DNA of 64,000 nt from an uncultured bacterium (GTDB taxonomy: Bacteria > Verrucomicrobiota > Lentisphaeria > Victivallales > UBA1829): contig URKJ01000016.1 in NCBI GenBank assembly GCA_900548385.1, positions 26,698-90,697 on the forward strand, given 5' to 3'. The translations under genes and the position numbers were made by a program. Positions within the stretch are counted from its first letter, which is position 1. Each line of letters starts with the position of its first letter. A model generated the notes under the pieces. That model was not told the DNA's origin. It was given only the letters and a program-made list of their open reading frames with translations, and did not search any database. This document shows, piece after piece, positions 32,168 through 41,268 of this stretch.

Positions 32168-33730
32168 ATGGAATTATCCAGAAACAAACGGATCTTTTTG
32201 AATATCGCGGCAACTTACGGACGTTCACTGTTCGGAATTGTCTGTGCACTGATTACCGGAGGTTGGACTTATATTGCACTCGGCGAAGTTGATTTCGGAC
32301 TGTACGGAGTTGTCGGAGGACTGACCTCGTTTGTCGGATTCTTCAACGGCATTCTTGCCGGCAGCATATCCCGTTTTTATGCTTATTCTGTAGGAGAAGC
32401 GCAGACGAGTGTCGATGACGGGTTGAAAAAATGTCAGATTTGGTTTAATACAGCGGTTACGATTCACACCGTTGTTCCGGTAATCTTATTAATTATCGGC
32501 TATCCGATTGGAGTATATGCAGTTGAGCATTGGCTGACCATTCCTCCGGATCGGATTCAGGCATGTATCTGGATTTGGCGTTTTGCCTGCATCACCTGTT
32601 TTGTGGGAATGATCAGTGTACCGTTCAATGCGATGTATAATGCAAAACAGTACATTGCCGAACTGACGATTTACAGTTTCTGCACTACACTTGTCAATCT
32701 GATCTTTGTAGCCTACATGCATTATCATCCGGGCAACTGGTTTGTTACTTTCGCCTTGTTCCAGTGCCTGCTGGGCGTTTTACCGCAAGTAATTATTTCA
32801 GTCAGAGCCTATATGATCTTCCCTGAATGCAGATTCATAACACAGCACATGTTCAGTAAAGAACACTTGAAACAAGTTTTCAGTTTTTCCACCTATCAGG
32901 GAATCGGCGTATTCTGCGGAGTGCTCAAAACACAGGGAATGCCTATTCTCACCAATATTTATTTCGGTCCGGCGATGAATTCGGCGATGGGCATCAGTAG
33001 TTCCATAATAGGACGTACCCAAAGTTTAGCAGGCAGCATGACCGGAGTGTTTATCCCGGCGATTACCAATGCATACGGAGCAAAGGATTATGGTTTGATG
33101 CGCAAAATGGCTTTGGGACTGAGCAAGATTGGTACTATGCAAATCTTATTTTTTGCGCTACCGATCATGCTGGAGCTACCGGAGATCTTAAAGCTGTGGC
33201 TGAAAAATCCGCCGGAATACACCTATGGCTTATGCATGTTGGCTCTTGCCTGCACTTGTGTGGACAGTGTCACCCGCGGACAAATAATTGCAATTGATGC
33301 ATCCGGAAAAATCAAGGCATGCTATATTTTTTCAAGTGCGATCTCAATTTTCACCTTGCCGCTTGCCTGGGGTTGGGTTGCACTGGGCGGCAATGTTTAT
33401 GGAATGCAGAGTATTTTACTGTTTATGATAGGGCTAGATACTATTGTCAGAGTATTTTTTGCAAGAATTCATGCAGGAATGTCTGCCGCATACTGGATTA
33501 AATTCTGCTTAATTCCGTTGAGTATTGTAACCGTTATTACATGTGCGGTCGGCTATATACCCCATTTATTTATGGCAACCGGTATCAGTCGTATTGGCGT
33601 AACGCTTATCTTTACGGAAATCGCATTTTGGCCGTTGACATGGTTCGTCCTGCTGAATCAGGATGAACGAGCATTTATTTTGCGTCAAATCAATAAAATC
33701 AGGGGAAAACTGGCAGGAGCTCCAGCATAG
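32168..33730 (+). CDS. wzx: Polysaccharide flippase (Wzx-like)
   Basis: 520 residues with 12-14 predicted hydrophobic segments spread over the whole length (ATYGRSLFGIVCALITGGWT, VVPVILLIIGYPIGVYAVEH, FTLPLAWGWVALGGNVYGMQ, among others). It belongs to the MATE/PST export superfamily. Wzx moves lipid-linked repeat units across the inner membrane. A 190-base spacer precedes it and contains no gene; no clear ribosome site is seen at ATG 32168. An AT-rich spacer of 184 bases follows, also without gene evidence. Confidence 0.85.
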   Translation: MELSRNKRIFLNIAATYGRSLFGIVCALITGGWTYIALGEVDFGLYGVVGGLTSFVGFFNGILAGSISRFYAYSVGEAQTSVDDGLKKCQIWFNTAVTIHTVVPVILLIIGYPIGVYAVEHWLTIPPDRIQACIWIWRFACITCFVGMISVPFNAMYNAKQYIAELTIYSFCTTLVNLIFVAYMHYHPGNWFVTFALFQCLLGVLPQVIISVRAYMIFPECRFITQHMFSKEHLKQVFSFSTYQGIGVFCGVLKTQGMPILTNIYFGPAMNSAMGISSSIIGRTQSLAGSMTGVFIPAITNAYGAKDYGLMRKMALGLSKIGTMQILFFALPIMLELPEILKLWLKNPPEYTYGLCMLALACTCVDSVTRGQIIAIDASGKIKACYIFSSAISIFTLPLAWGWVALGGNVYGMQSILLFMIGLDTIVRVFFARIHAGMSAAYWIKFCLIPLSIVTVITCAVGYIPHLFMATGISRIGVTLIFTEIAFWPLTWFVLLNQDERAFILRQINKIRGKLAGAPA

Positions 33731-33914
33731 CTACATGGAAAAATACGAATGCGCTATCGAAACAGAAGCTGCGGGCAAAAAATTGAGCCAAATTAAAAAT
33801 ATCAATATGATCGGCAAATATGTTGGATATCTGAATTTCTTAAAATGAAATGATGTCCCGATAAAAGACTTTTCTTCCAGATAAATTTACTACTATAAAC
33901 ACAAACTTTGACTT

Positions 33915-35117
33915 ATGGTACAACTTGCTCCATACGATACTTGTACCGGCTGTTTCGCCTGTAAGGCAGTTTGTCCACATGATGCCATTGAAAAGCACAT
34001 GGACAATGATGGATTCTATTATCCGTCAATTAATAGAAACAAATGTAAATCATGCCATCGCTGCGAAAAAGTCTGCCCAGTGTTTCACCCCTATTCCGCA
34101 CCGGAAACTCTTATCTGCTTTGCAGCGTACAATTCTGACGAGAAAATCCGCAGCAAAAGTTCTTCCGGAGGAGTTTTTTACACCTTGGCAGAACAGATTC
34201 TCGCTGAAAATGGATGTGTATTCGGTTGTACTTTTGACGGACCCGAACATGTAATTCATCGGAAAGCAGAAACAATAGATGAGTTACTTCCGATGCAGGG
34301 CTCCAAGTATTTACAAAGTGACTTGCAGGATACTTTTTACTCTGTACAAAAAGAAGTCAGCAGCGGCAGAAAGGTCCTTTTTTCCGGATGTCCATGTCAA
34401 ATTGCCGGCTTGAAACATTTCCTGGGGAATCATGAGAATTTAATCACGATGGAAGTAATTTGTCACGGCGTTCCTGCTCCTGAAGTTTGGCGTACATACC
34501 TGACCAGACTAAAAGAAGAAAAGAATCTTAAAAAAATCTTGAATGTCTGTTTTCGCAATAAAAGTTTTGGCTGGAACAACTATCATCTGCTCATAAGTGC
34601 ATATGATCATACAGCAAAGCAGGAAGATCCCCCCACTGAGTTTTATGAAAATGCTGCAGAGAATCCATTCATGCAGGCATTTCTTCATGATCTCTCCCTG
34701 CGTCCCAGCTGTTATCATTGCTGCGCGCGACAAGGATGTTCTCACGCAGACATCACTGCAGGCGATTTTTGGGGAATTGAAAAAATTCTTGCCGAATTTG
34801 GCGACAATAAAGGAGTTTCCGCTGTTCTAATCCATTCAGAAAATGGAAAATTGCTTTGGGAAAGTTGCCAGGAAAAACTAAAAATTCACCAAGTTTTCCA
34901 TTCGGATATCCTTGCAGGTAATAGTTGCTATGCTCATTCTGTTGTAAAGCCGGGAAGCAGAAAATTCTTTATGAGAAACTATCACTCTTATAAAAATTTT
35001 TCAGAGCTGGTTCAAGAATCTTCTCGTCGATTATGGCTGTTAAAATGGATCAGACCAAAGTTAATCAGGGTAAGACAGTTATTGCTGTGTCTCATCAGTA
35101 AAAGAGAATCCATATGA
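33915..35117 (+). CDS. F420H2 dehydrogenase beta-subunit-like iron-sulfur protein
   Basis: 400 residues. Two 4Fe-4S motifs open the protein, CTGCFACKAVCP (about 10-21) and CKSCHRCEKVCP (about 43-54). They are followed by a conserved GRKVLFSGCPCQIAGLKHFL region and VICHGVPAPEVW. Further Cys occur in SCYHCCARQGCS and 'DITAGDFWGI'. This architecture is typical of F420 hydrogenase/dehydrogenase beta-subunit homologs that often sit beside pyruvyl-transferase-like genes in capsule loci, although their reaction there is not established. The next gene, after a 551-base spacer, is such a transferase. The start has no strong ribosome site. Confidence 0.85.
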   Translation: MVQLAPYDTCTGCFACKAVCPHDAIEKHMDNDGFYYPSINRNKCKSCHRCEKVCPVFHPYSAPETLICFAAYNSDEKIRSKSSSGGVFYTLAEQILAENGCVFGCTFDGPEHVIHRKAETIDELLPMQGSKYLQSDLQDTFYSVQKEVSSGRKVLFSGCPCQIAGLKHFLGNHENLITMEVICHGVPAPEVWRTYLTRLKEEKNLKKILNVCFRNKSFGWNNYHLLISAYDHTAKQEDPPTEFYENAAENPFMQAFLHDLSLRPSCYHCCARQGCSHADITAGDFWGIEKILAEFGDNKGVSAVLIHSENGKLLWESCQEKLKIHQVFHSDILAGNSCYAHSVVKPGSRKFFMRNYHSYKNFSELVQESSRRLWLLKWIRPKLIRVRQLLLCLISKRESI

Positions 35118-35668
35118 AAGAAGTGCACTTCAATTTGAGATTTACCCTGACATGATGTACGATCGTCAGGGATACAATATTTTAATCTATTATTTAATAT
35201 TTGTCCTTGTAAAAAGTTCATTCCAGATCCTTATGCCCTTCCTGCCGGGCGATGGATTTCAGGAAACAGAATCAATGTATACTCAACAGCCGCAAGGGAG
35301 TACAAAGCATCAAAAATTAATTCTCGAAATTACCGGGTTCTGAGTGATGACTTGATTGTTCCCGGCGAAATGCCGGGAACAATCAAAGAATAAGGATAAA
35401 ATTTCCAGCAGCTTTTCCATTTATAGCTTGTCGGCTTGAACACCTTGCCTAAATAAAGAATCGGCTTCTGCATAACTGGCTGAAGAAAATTTTGTTTCAG
35501 AGCCAGTGAGCTTCGAACGGAACCTCGAAGTATCGCCTCATCGACAGAATAATATATGCAATATACGGCATCCAGTCAAAAAAGATATGAATCCAACCAA
35601 AGAGTTGTCAGAAAACTCAAGCTAGACAATATCCATTAGATCATATGCAAAAAAATTTGGAGCACTCA
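35118..35668. other. Spacer with a start-less reading frame and a hairpin
   Basis: No complete gene is supported. One open frame (about 35153 to stop 35393) has no start codon but encodes a protein-like tail (ALPAGRWISGNRINVYSTAA, then NSRNYRVLSDDL), so it may be the 3' remnant of a lost gene. A perfect hairpin (35352-35386) overlaps its end. The rest is AT-rich and unrecognised. Confidence 0.5.
35352..35386. terminator. Perfect 15-base hairpin, candidate terminator without T tract
   Basis: Arms 35352-35366 and 35372-35386 pair perfectly with a 5-base loop. No T run follows. Confidence 0.5.
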
Positions 35669-36859
35669 ATGAAAATTGGAATATTAACGTTACATTCCCA
35701 AATCAACTATGGAGGAGTCCTACAAGCTTATGCCATGCAGAAAACCTTAAAAGATATGGGACATGACGCAGTCATAATAGATCATTGGTTAACGCCGGAT
35801 AATGAGCCATTGAAAGGTCCTATCGGAAAACCGTTTCTGCAAAAGATAAAATATGTCATCTATGCTTTTTTAGGAATTGGAACGTTTTCCTGTTTTCGAA
35901 GACATCACAAAACGATTCACTTTATTCAAACCAGACTAAAGCTGTCAAAATTTCATTTTTACAACTGGTCAGACATCAAACCGGAAATTTATCAAGATCT
36001 GGATTGTATTATCGTTGGCAGTGATCAGGTGTGGCATGCTTGTAGTGAAAACTCTCTCGCGCCATATTTGTTAGAAGGAGAAAAAAATATCCCGGCGATA
36101 TCGTATGCAGCCAGTATTGGAATGAAGAATATCCCGGATCAATTTATTAAATGCATTCAAAAAGGATTAGTCAATTTTTCCAACATAAGTGTTCGAGAGA
36201 AAGCAGCAAAAGAACAAGTTGAAGCGCTGGGATTCCAAGCTGAACATGTCGTTGATCCAACATTATTGGTATCGCCGAAAGCGTGGGATTCATTATCCGG
36301 CATTAAACGGGAAAAACGGTTATTCTGCTATTTTTTGGAAGATGATTTACTTGATATATATCCGGAGTTAGAAGAGTATGCAAAAAAAACGAGCAGTAAG
36401 ATTGATATTTTCTTAAAAGTTCCGTATCAGGTAGCTTTCCCCGTAACTTGGTACAAACTGAAAAAATGGGGGAATTTTCAATGGATAAAATTCTTTAGAA
36501 ACAGTAATATTAGAATTCACTCCGGAGCAGGTCCCGCTGAGTTTGTTTATTATGCCTCGCTTGCAACAGATGCAATCAGTGATTCATTTCATGCACTAAT
36601 GTTTTCCACTATCTTCGATCTCAATATCAGAATTTTACGTCCCCAAAAAGCCATCAGACAATTTATGTTTTCCAGAATTGAAGAGTTTACAGAATGCGTA
36701 TCCAAGGGAACATTGATTGTAAATAATCTACATGATGCATTGGAATCCATCCGTAAAGACCCTGTGATTATTTTTGATGCAGAAAAGATAAGAAAGAAAC
36801 GCGAGCAATCTAAAAACTGGTTGTTGGAAGCGTTACAAGGACTGAACAATAAGAAATGA
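35669..36859 (+). CDS. Polysaccharide pyruvyl transferase family protein
   Basis: 396 residues. The start MKIGILTLHSQINYGGVLQA, AMQKTLKDMGHDAVIIDHW and CIIVGSDQVWHACS are the family signature, followed by IPAISYAASIGM, NISVREKAAKEQVEALGF, HVVDPTLLVSPKAW and SDSFHALMFSTIF near the end. These enzymes add ketal-linked pyruvate to sugars, or act as related transferases. ATG 35669 has GGAG about 8 bases upstream; ATG 35645 would add eight residues. The GT2 pseudogene that follows starts inside its last codons. Confidence 0.88.
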   Translation: MKIGILTLHSQINYGGVLQAYAMQKTLKDMGHDAVIIDHWLTPDNEPLKGPIGKPFLQKIKYVIYAFLGIGTFSCFRRHHKTIHFIQTRLKLSKFHFYNWSDIKPEIYQDLDCIIVGSDQVWHACSENSLAPYLLEGEKNIPAISYAASIGMKNIPDQFIKCIQKGLVNFSNISVREKAAKEQVEALGFQAEHVVDPTLLVSPKAWDSLSGIKREKRLFCYFLEDDLLDIYPELEEYAKKTSSKIDIFLKVPYQVAFPVTWYKLKKWGNFQWIKFFRNSNIRIHSGAGPAEFVYYASLATDAISDSFHALMFSTIFDLNIRILRPQKAIRQFMFSRIEEFTECVSKGTLIVNNLHDALESIRKDPVIIFDAEKIRKKREQSKNWLLEALQGLNNKK

Positions 36860-37798
36860 CCAAGATCTCTGTCATAGTCCCGGTTTATAATGGGGAGAAA
36901 TATCTCCTTGAATGCTTGCAGTCAATTCAAAAGCAAACATTCTCTGATTGGGAATGTATCTGTGTTGATGACGGCAGCAAAGATAAATCTTTAGGCATCC
37001 TTCAAGGCGTTGCTCAAAAAGATGCCCGGTTCAGAGTCATATCCCAACCAAACGGTGGAGTCACCTCCGCCAGACGAAATGGCGTTGAACATGCAACAGG
37101 TGAATATATCAGTTTTGCAGATTGCGACGATGTCCTGCCTCCGGATGCTCTGGAAATTTTAATACGCCGAAGAGTGGAATATGATGCGGACATTGTAATC
37201 GGCAACTGGATGACAACTACGGATACGCAGGAAATTCTTGCCACAGGAGATTTACCGGCAATTCCCCTGAAAGCTACCGGTGTTCAAGCATTGAAGCACG
37301 TCAATTGATTCGGATTTTTAGTTAGGAGTCTCTTTCAGAAGAGTCTTTTTGCGAATATATCCTGGCCCAAACCGCAAATAAAGGTGGGAGAAGACAGCCT
37401 GACTCTGTTTGACTTGCTGCTGAAAACGAATAAAGTTGTACTTATTCCGGATATCGTATATTTTTACCGCATGCAGAATACTTCCGTCACGCACAAAATG
37501 GAAAAGGAACCTTTGAAAAAGGCCGAATCTTATTTACATTACATCATCGGTCTGGACTCTTTTATAGAGAAGAGAAGAGGACCTCTCGCCATTGCAGATG
37601 ATTGTTGCAGATTCTATTTTCAACAAGTTCAGCTCCAGTGAAATATTTTCCCAAAACAGAAAGCTATTACTGGAAATGTATATCCGCCATTTCGTCTTCT
37701 CGCTGGACTGTCAAAAAATTTATTGGAATTTCTCCTGGAAAAACTGGGTTTGGATGTGGATTGCTGGCTGTAAATTTTTCTATAATTCTTCAAAATAA
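36856..37798 (+). pseudogene. GT2-family glycosyltransferase, disrupted by in-frame stop and frameshift
   Basis: The N-terminal half is a clear GT2 (ISVIVPVYNGEKYLLECLQS, CICVDDGSKDKS, GGVTSARRNGVEHATGEYIS, FADCDDVLPPD). At 37306-37308 a TGA stops it after ALKHVN. The same frame then continues with a protein-like sequence (FGFLVRSLFQKSLFANISWP, KVGEDSLTLFDLLLKT, IPDIVYFYRMQ), as expected for the C-terminal half; a TGG to TGA change would explain it. Between about 37565 and 37600 the frame shifts once more, and the remaining tail (DSIFNKFSSSEIFSQNRKLL, FVFSLDCQKIYW) runs to 37798. It is probably non-functional, unless the breaks are sequence errors. Confidence 0.8.
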
Positions 37799-37806
37799 AA
37801 TCTTTT

Positions 37807-38946
37807 ATGCGAATCCATTTCTTCCAACCGGAACAATTCAACCGAACGGAGAATAAAACAAATCCGTTCTTCGATCCGTTGATTGAGGTTTGTCAGCACA
37901 ATAATATCCCGTATAAAGTTTTTATCGCGGAAAAGCAACAGACCCGGAACGGGTATGGAAACAAGGCAGGAAATTCATGGAATCTTGTTTTACCGGAAAT
38001 ATTGGGATTTCGCTTAATTAAGTGGTTTCAGTTGCCTTCTCGACTCGTTTGGTATATTGCAGGATTTATTATGAACATCCTGACTTTGGGAAAATATCGT
38101 GCAGATATTTGTATTACAGTAGCGGGAATTCATTTGGAAATTCTACAGGGCATTGCGCCGAAAGCGCGTCTGGTCGATCTGCAGCATGGAGTGATATTTC
38201 CACATCATACAGGATATTTTGACTCAAAGGGCATACTTCAGCCCCTATTGCAGAAGAGCCCGCAAAGAGAATACTGGCTTTACGGACCAGGATTCAAGAA
38301 CATATTTTTCAGTAATCCGGAAAACGCAAGGTTTTTGAATGGGAAATTGCACATCGTGGGAGCACTGTTGCAGCGGGAGACATTAAAACCGCAAAATCAT
38401 AGATTTTCTTCCCGGTGTAATGAATTAATTATTTCCCTGCAATTCAAACCTGACATGAGTCCTTATGTCAATCAGAAGCTGAAATGCAGTCTGAATATTT
38501 TTCTTGCCAAGCATAAAGAACTTTTTATCAAAAATAATATTAAAGTCTTCCTCAGACACCATCCAAGATTTAATAATGTCGTAAATCTGGAAGATATTTA
38601 CAAGGATTACCCATTTCTCACGGAACTGGACAGAACAGAAATCTACAATGTCGGACATGTATTTTGTCATGTTGCATGGACCTCAACAACGGTATTTGAA
38701 TACACAAAAGCAGGCATCCCAACGGTATTCCTGTCTGAGGAATCGTTATATGACAATGGTATTTTTGGGAAATACTATAAATATCCTGCCCCCAATCTCA
38801 GTGTCGCAGACGTTTTAGACTTCAACGATGAACAATATGCGGAACATGCAGCAAAACTTACGGAATGGTACACCCGCTTCTATTCGTCATTCGATGAGCT
38901 TAATATACTAAAAATTTTAACCTACACATCAGAAAAGGACTCCTGA
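37807..38946 (+). CDS. Uncharacterised GT-B-like protein of the polysaccharide locus
   Basis: 379 residues, family not recognised. LVDLQHGVIFPHHTGYFDSK (about 127) and YWLYGPGFKNIFF, then IVGALLQRETLKPQNHRF, FLRHHPRF, and HVAWTSTTVFEYTKAGIPTV near the end are reminiscent of GT-B transferases such as those of the capsule/sialyltransferase-like group, where a late helix binds the nucleotide sugar. A glycosyl- or glycerophosphotransferase role is an inference. It starts 8 bases after the pseudogene. Confidence 0.5.
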   Translation: MRIHFFQPEQFNRTENKTNPFFDPLIEVCQHNNIPYKVFIAEKQQTRNGYGNKAGNSWNLVLPEILGFRLIKWFQLPSRLVWYIAGFIMNILTLGKYRADICITVAGIHLEILQGIAPKARLVDLQHGVIFPHHTGYFDSKGILQPLLQKSPQREYWLYGPGFKNIFFSNPENARFLNGKLHIVGALLQRETLKPQNHRFSSRCNELIISLQFKPDMSPYVNQKLKCSLNIFLAKHKELFIKNNIKVFLRHHPRFNNVVNLEDIYKDYPFLTELDRTEIYNVGHVFCHVAWTSTTVFEYTKAGIPTVFLSEESLYDNGIFGKYYKYPAPNLSVADVLDFNDEQYAEHAAKLTEWYTRFYSSFDELNILKILTYTSEKDS

Positions 38947-38950
38947 AATA

Positions 38951-39670
38951 ATGAGAATTGCAGCTTTAATGACAGCAAAAGGCAATAATACACTTTCCCG
39001 AAAAAATCTATTGCCGGTATCAGGTCATCCGTTAATGTGGTACCCGGCCTCCGCGGCGCGGCATTGCAAGTCTATTACAGAGTTCTATGCCAGCAGTGAT
39101 TCTGATGAGATATTGAATCTCTGTCAAGATCTTGGATATGAACCGATTCACAGACCGGATTATCTGGCATTGCCGACTTCTCTGCATGCAGATGCAATTA
39201 ATCATGCTCTTGGAATAATAAAAGAAAAAACCGGAGGGTATCCGGATCTTCTCATTGTTCTGTTGGGAAATACGGTTTTTTTAAAAACGAAATGGCTCTC
39301 TGAAGCAATTGAAATCCTACAGCAGTACCCGGATATTACAGCGGTTACGCCTGCCTACAAAGAACAGGACAACCACCCTTTCCGAGCAAGAAAAATGGAC
39401 AAATCGGGCTGTCTTATCCCTTATTTTGATTTTGCAGACGCAACAATTTCAACGAACAGACAAGACCTTCCTGATAATTATTTCTTCAGCCATAATTTTT
39501 GGGCTCTTCGTTTAGAAAATGGGCACCTGCCTTCAGAGGGACATCAACCATGGACTTTTATGGGGAAAAAAGTCCGCCCGCTGATAATTGAGGAAGGCTT
39601 TGATGTTCATACTGCAGAAGATATCGCAAAATGCGAACAGTGGCTGGAACACAACAACATTTTTGAATAA
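38951..39670 (+). CDS. CMP-sugar synthase-like cytidylyltransferase (NeuA family)
   Basis: 239 residues. The start AALMTAKGNNTLSRKNLLPV follows the nucleotidyl-transferase pattern of acylneuraminate cytidylyltransferases (R-K-N in place), with FYASSDSDEILNLCQDLGYE and ADAINHALGIIKEKTGGYPD. It would activate a nonulosonic acid or related acid sugar to its CMP form. The synthase genes for such an acid (NeuB/NeuC types) are not in this window, so the substrate is open. It lies 4 bases after the previous gene. Confidence 0.75.
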   Translation: MRIAALMTAKGNNTLSRKNLLPVSGHPLMWYPASAARHCKSITEFYASSDSDEILNLCQDLGYEPIHRPDYLALPTSLHADAINHALGIIKEKTGGYPDLLIVLLGNTVFLKTKWLSEAIEILQQYPDITAVTPAYKEQDNHPFRARKMDKSGCLIPYFDFADATISTNRQDLPDNYFFSHNFWALRLENGHLPSEGHQPWTFMGKKVRPLIIEEGFDVHTAEDIAKCEQWLEHNNIFE

Positions 39671-39684
39671 GCAGAACACGGGCG

Positions 39685-40206
39685 ATGAAAGAGTACAGAT
39701 TGCATTTATATAGGCTGTTAAGTATCTTATTGCCGGAAATGTCATGCAACAGCATAAAACGGGAAATGTTACGGTGGTGTGGTGCAACTGTCGGAAAAAA
39801 CTGCCGCATTTGCTCTTCGGCATTGATTTCCGGTTCCGGAAATTTAACGATCGGAGATGAAGTTTACATCGGTTCCAAAGTCGTAATCCGGGCAGCCGAA
39901 GGCTCTTCTATTCATATCGGTAATTATTGCGATATTGCGGTCAATTCCTGCTTGTGGTCAGCAACTCATTCCATATTGTCCATCAACGCAGACAAACGCA
40001 TTGCCGGTCCGGGAATTGGCAAAGACATCAGAATCGGAGATGGCTGTTGGTTGTGTGTAGGCTCCATTATTGTTGCGGGAACTGAAATCGGTCAAAAATG
40101 TGTAGTTGCGGCAAACACTGTGATCACTCAAACTTTCGGAGACTTTCTCTTGCTTGGAGGGACTCCCGGTAAAATAATACGGTATTTGAAAAATGAGCAG
40201 AATTAA
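39685..40206 (+). CDS. Left-handed beta-helix acyltransferase
   Basis: 173 residues with hexapeptide-type repeats (NLTIGDEVYIGSKVVIRAAE, IHIGNYCDIAVNSCLWSATH, IRIGDGCWLCVGSIIVAGTE, IGQKCVVAANTVI) and the LGGTPGKIIRYLKN ending of the LacA/NodL/WbbJ group. It would add an acetyl or other acyl group to a sugar of the polymer. The 'SATH' His is the likely catalytic base. The next gene begins inside its 3' end. Confidence 0.85.
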   Translation: MKEYRLHLYRLLSILLPEMSCNSIKREMLRWCGATVGKNCRICSSALISGSGNLTIGDEVYIGSKVVIRAAEGSSIHIGNYCDIAVNSCLWSATHSILSINADKRIAGPGIGKDIRIGDGCWLCVGSIIVAGTEIGQKCVVAANTVITQTFGDFLLLGGTPGKIIRYLKNEQN

Positions 40207-41254
40207 AGTTTTTCTCGGTGCCTTTGTAAATTATACCAATGCACAAAATCTGAATTGTCTTGCACTGGCGCGGTATCTGGACAAATCAAAATATGATGTA
40301 ATGACTGGCATCGGATACAGCGGGAATCTACCAACAGAAACGATTCCCGGAGTGAAGTATCTGAAAATGCGCTATCCCGCACGAATATGGAGACCACTAT
40401 GTCTTGTATACGGAATTTTATGGTGTGATATCGTCTATCTCCCGACTCCTATGCACTGGAAAATGTGTAACATTCTAATAAAACTGCTTCATAAAAAAGC
40501 CTTTAAAACAGTAGAAATTATGATGACAGAAGCAAGTGTCACTCGCATCACAAAATCAACAGAAATAGAGCTTACCATAGAAGATATTCGCAAAGAATTA
40601 AGTTACACCGGGCATACCTATTCCATCACGCGAGCCATGAGAGACGTCAACGAACAAAGAATCGGTTTAAAGTCAGAAGATCATATTCTATACTTGGGGA
40701 CGGAATATCAAAAATTTTATAACGACATCCCCCGGAAAGCACTGACGGACATCGCCATCATCGGCAGTAATCTGTTTTATAAAGGGATTGAGGATTTTTT
40801 CCGTATTGTCTCTGTTTTCCCCAATCTCAATTTTCATGTTATCGGTTCCGGAATGGGCAAAATTGATTTCCCGCAGGAAATCGAAAAACGAAATCTGAAG
40901 AACTTGAAGTGGCATGGCCCGGAATCCCACGAACAACTGAAAAAATCATTGGGAAACATTCAATTGCATGTATTTCCATCACGAGCGGAAGGTTTTCCAA
41001 AAGTCACGCTTGAAACTGCGGCGGCGGGCGTACCGTCCGTGGTTTATGACGATTACGGCGCGAACGAATGGATTACTTCCGGCAAGAATGGTTTTGTGGT
41101 AAAATCCGTAGATGATATGATTACCGTAATTCAGGATTTGCTGGATCATCCGGAAAAGTTACAGCCTTTGGCGGACAATGCCAGAGAATTGGCAAAATCT
41201 TTTGACTGGAAAGTCCGGATCAAAGACTGGGAAAAAATTATTGATACATTATGA
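40193..41254 (+). CDS. GT4-family glycosyltransferase
   Basis: 353 residues. MSRIKVFLGAFVNYTNAQNL at the N-terminus and, in the C-terminal domain, IIGSNLFYKGIEDFFRIVSV, FHVIGSGMGKIDF, LHVFPSRAEGFPKVTLETAA and GVPSVVYDDYGANEWI form the GT4 nucleotide-sugar site with the E-x7-E motif. The donor is unknown. It overlaps the acyltransferase gene by 14 bases. Confidence 0.88.
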   Translation: MSRIKVFLGAFVNYTNAQNLNCLALARYLDKSKYDVMTGIGYSGNLPTETIPGVKYLKMRYPARIWRPLCLVYGILWCDIVYLPTPMHWKMCNILIKLLHKKAFKTVEIMMTEASVTRITKSTEIELTIEDIRKELSYTGHTYSITRAMRDVNEQRIGLKSEDHILYLGTEYQKFYNDIPRKALTDIAIIGSNLFYKGIEDFFRIVSVFPNLNFHVIGSGMGKIDFPQEIEKRNLKNLKWHGPESHEQLKKSLGNIQLHVFPSRAEGFPKVTLETAAAGVPSVVYDDYGANEWITSGKNGFVVKSVDDMITVIQDLLDHPEKLQPLADNARELAKSFDWKVRIKDWEKIIDTL

Positions 41255-41268
41255 AAGGACCGTGCTTA

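Noticed and set aside
33663..33848. A short frame overlapping the end of the flippase gene
   Set aside because: Too short, no ribosome site, and its first part is the flippase coding region in another frame.
35118..35668. Possible transposase remnant
   Set aside because: The translated fragment is protein-like, but I could not tie it to any transposase family, so it is reported only as an unknown fragment.
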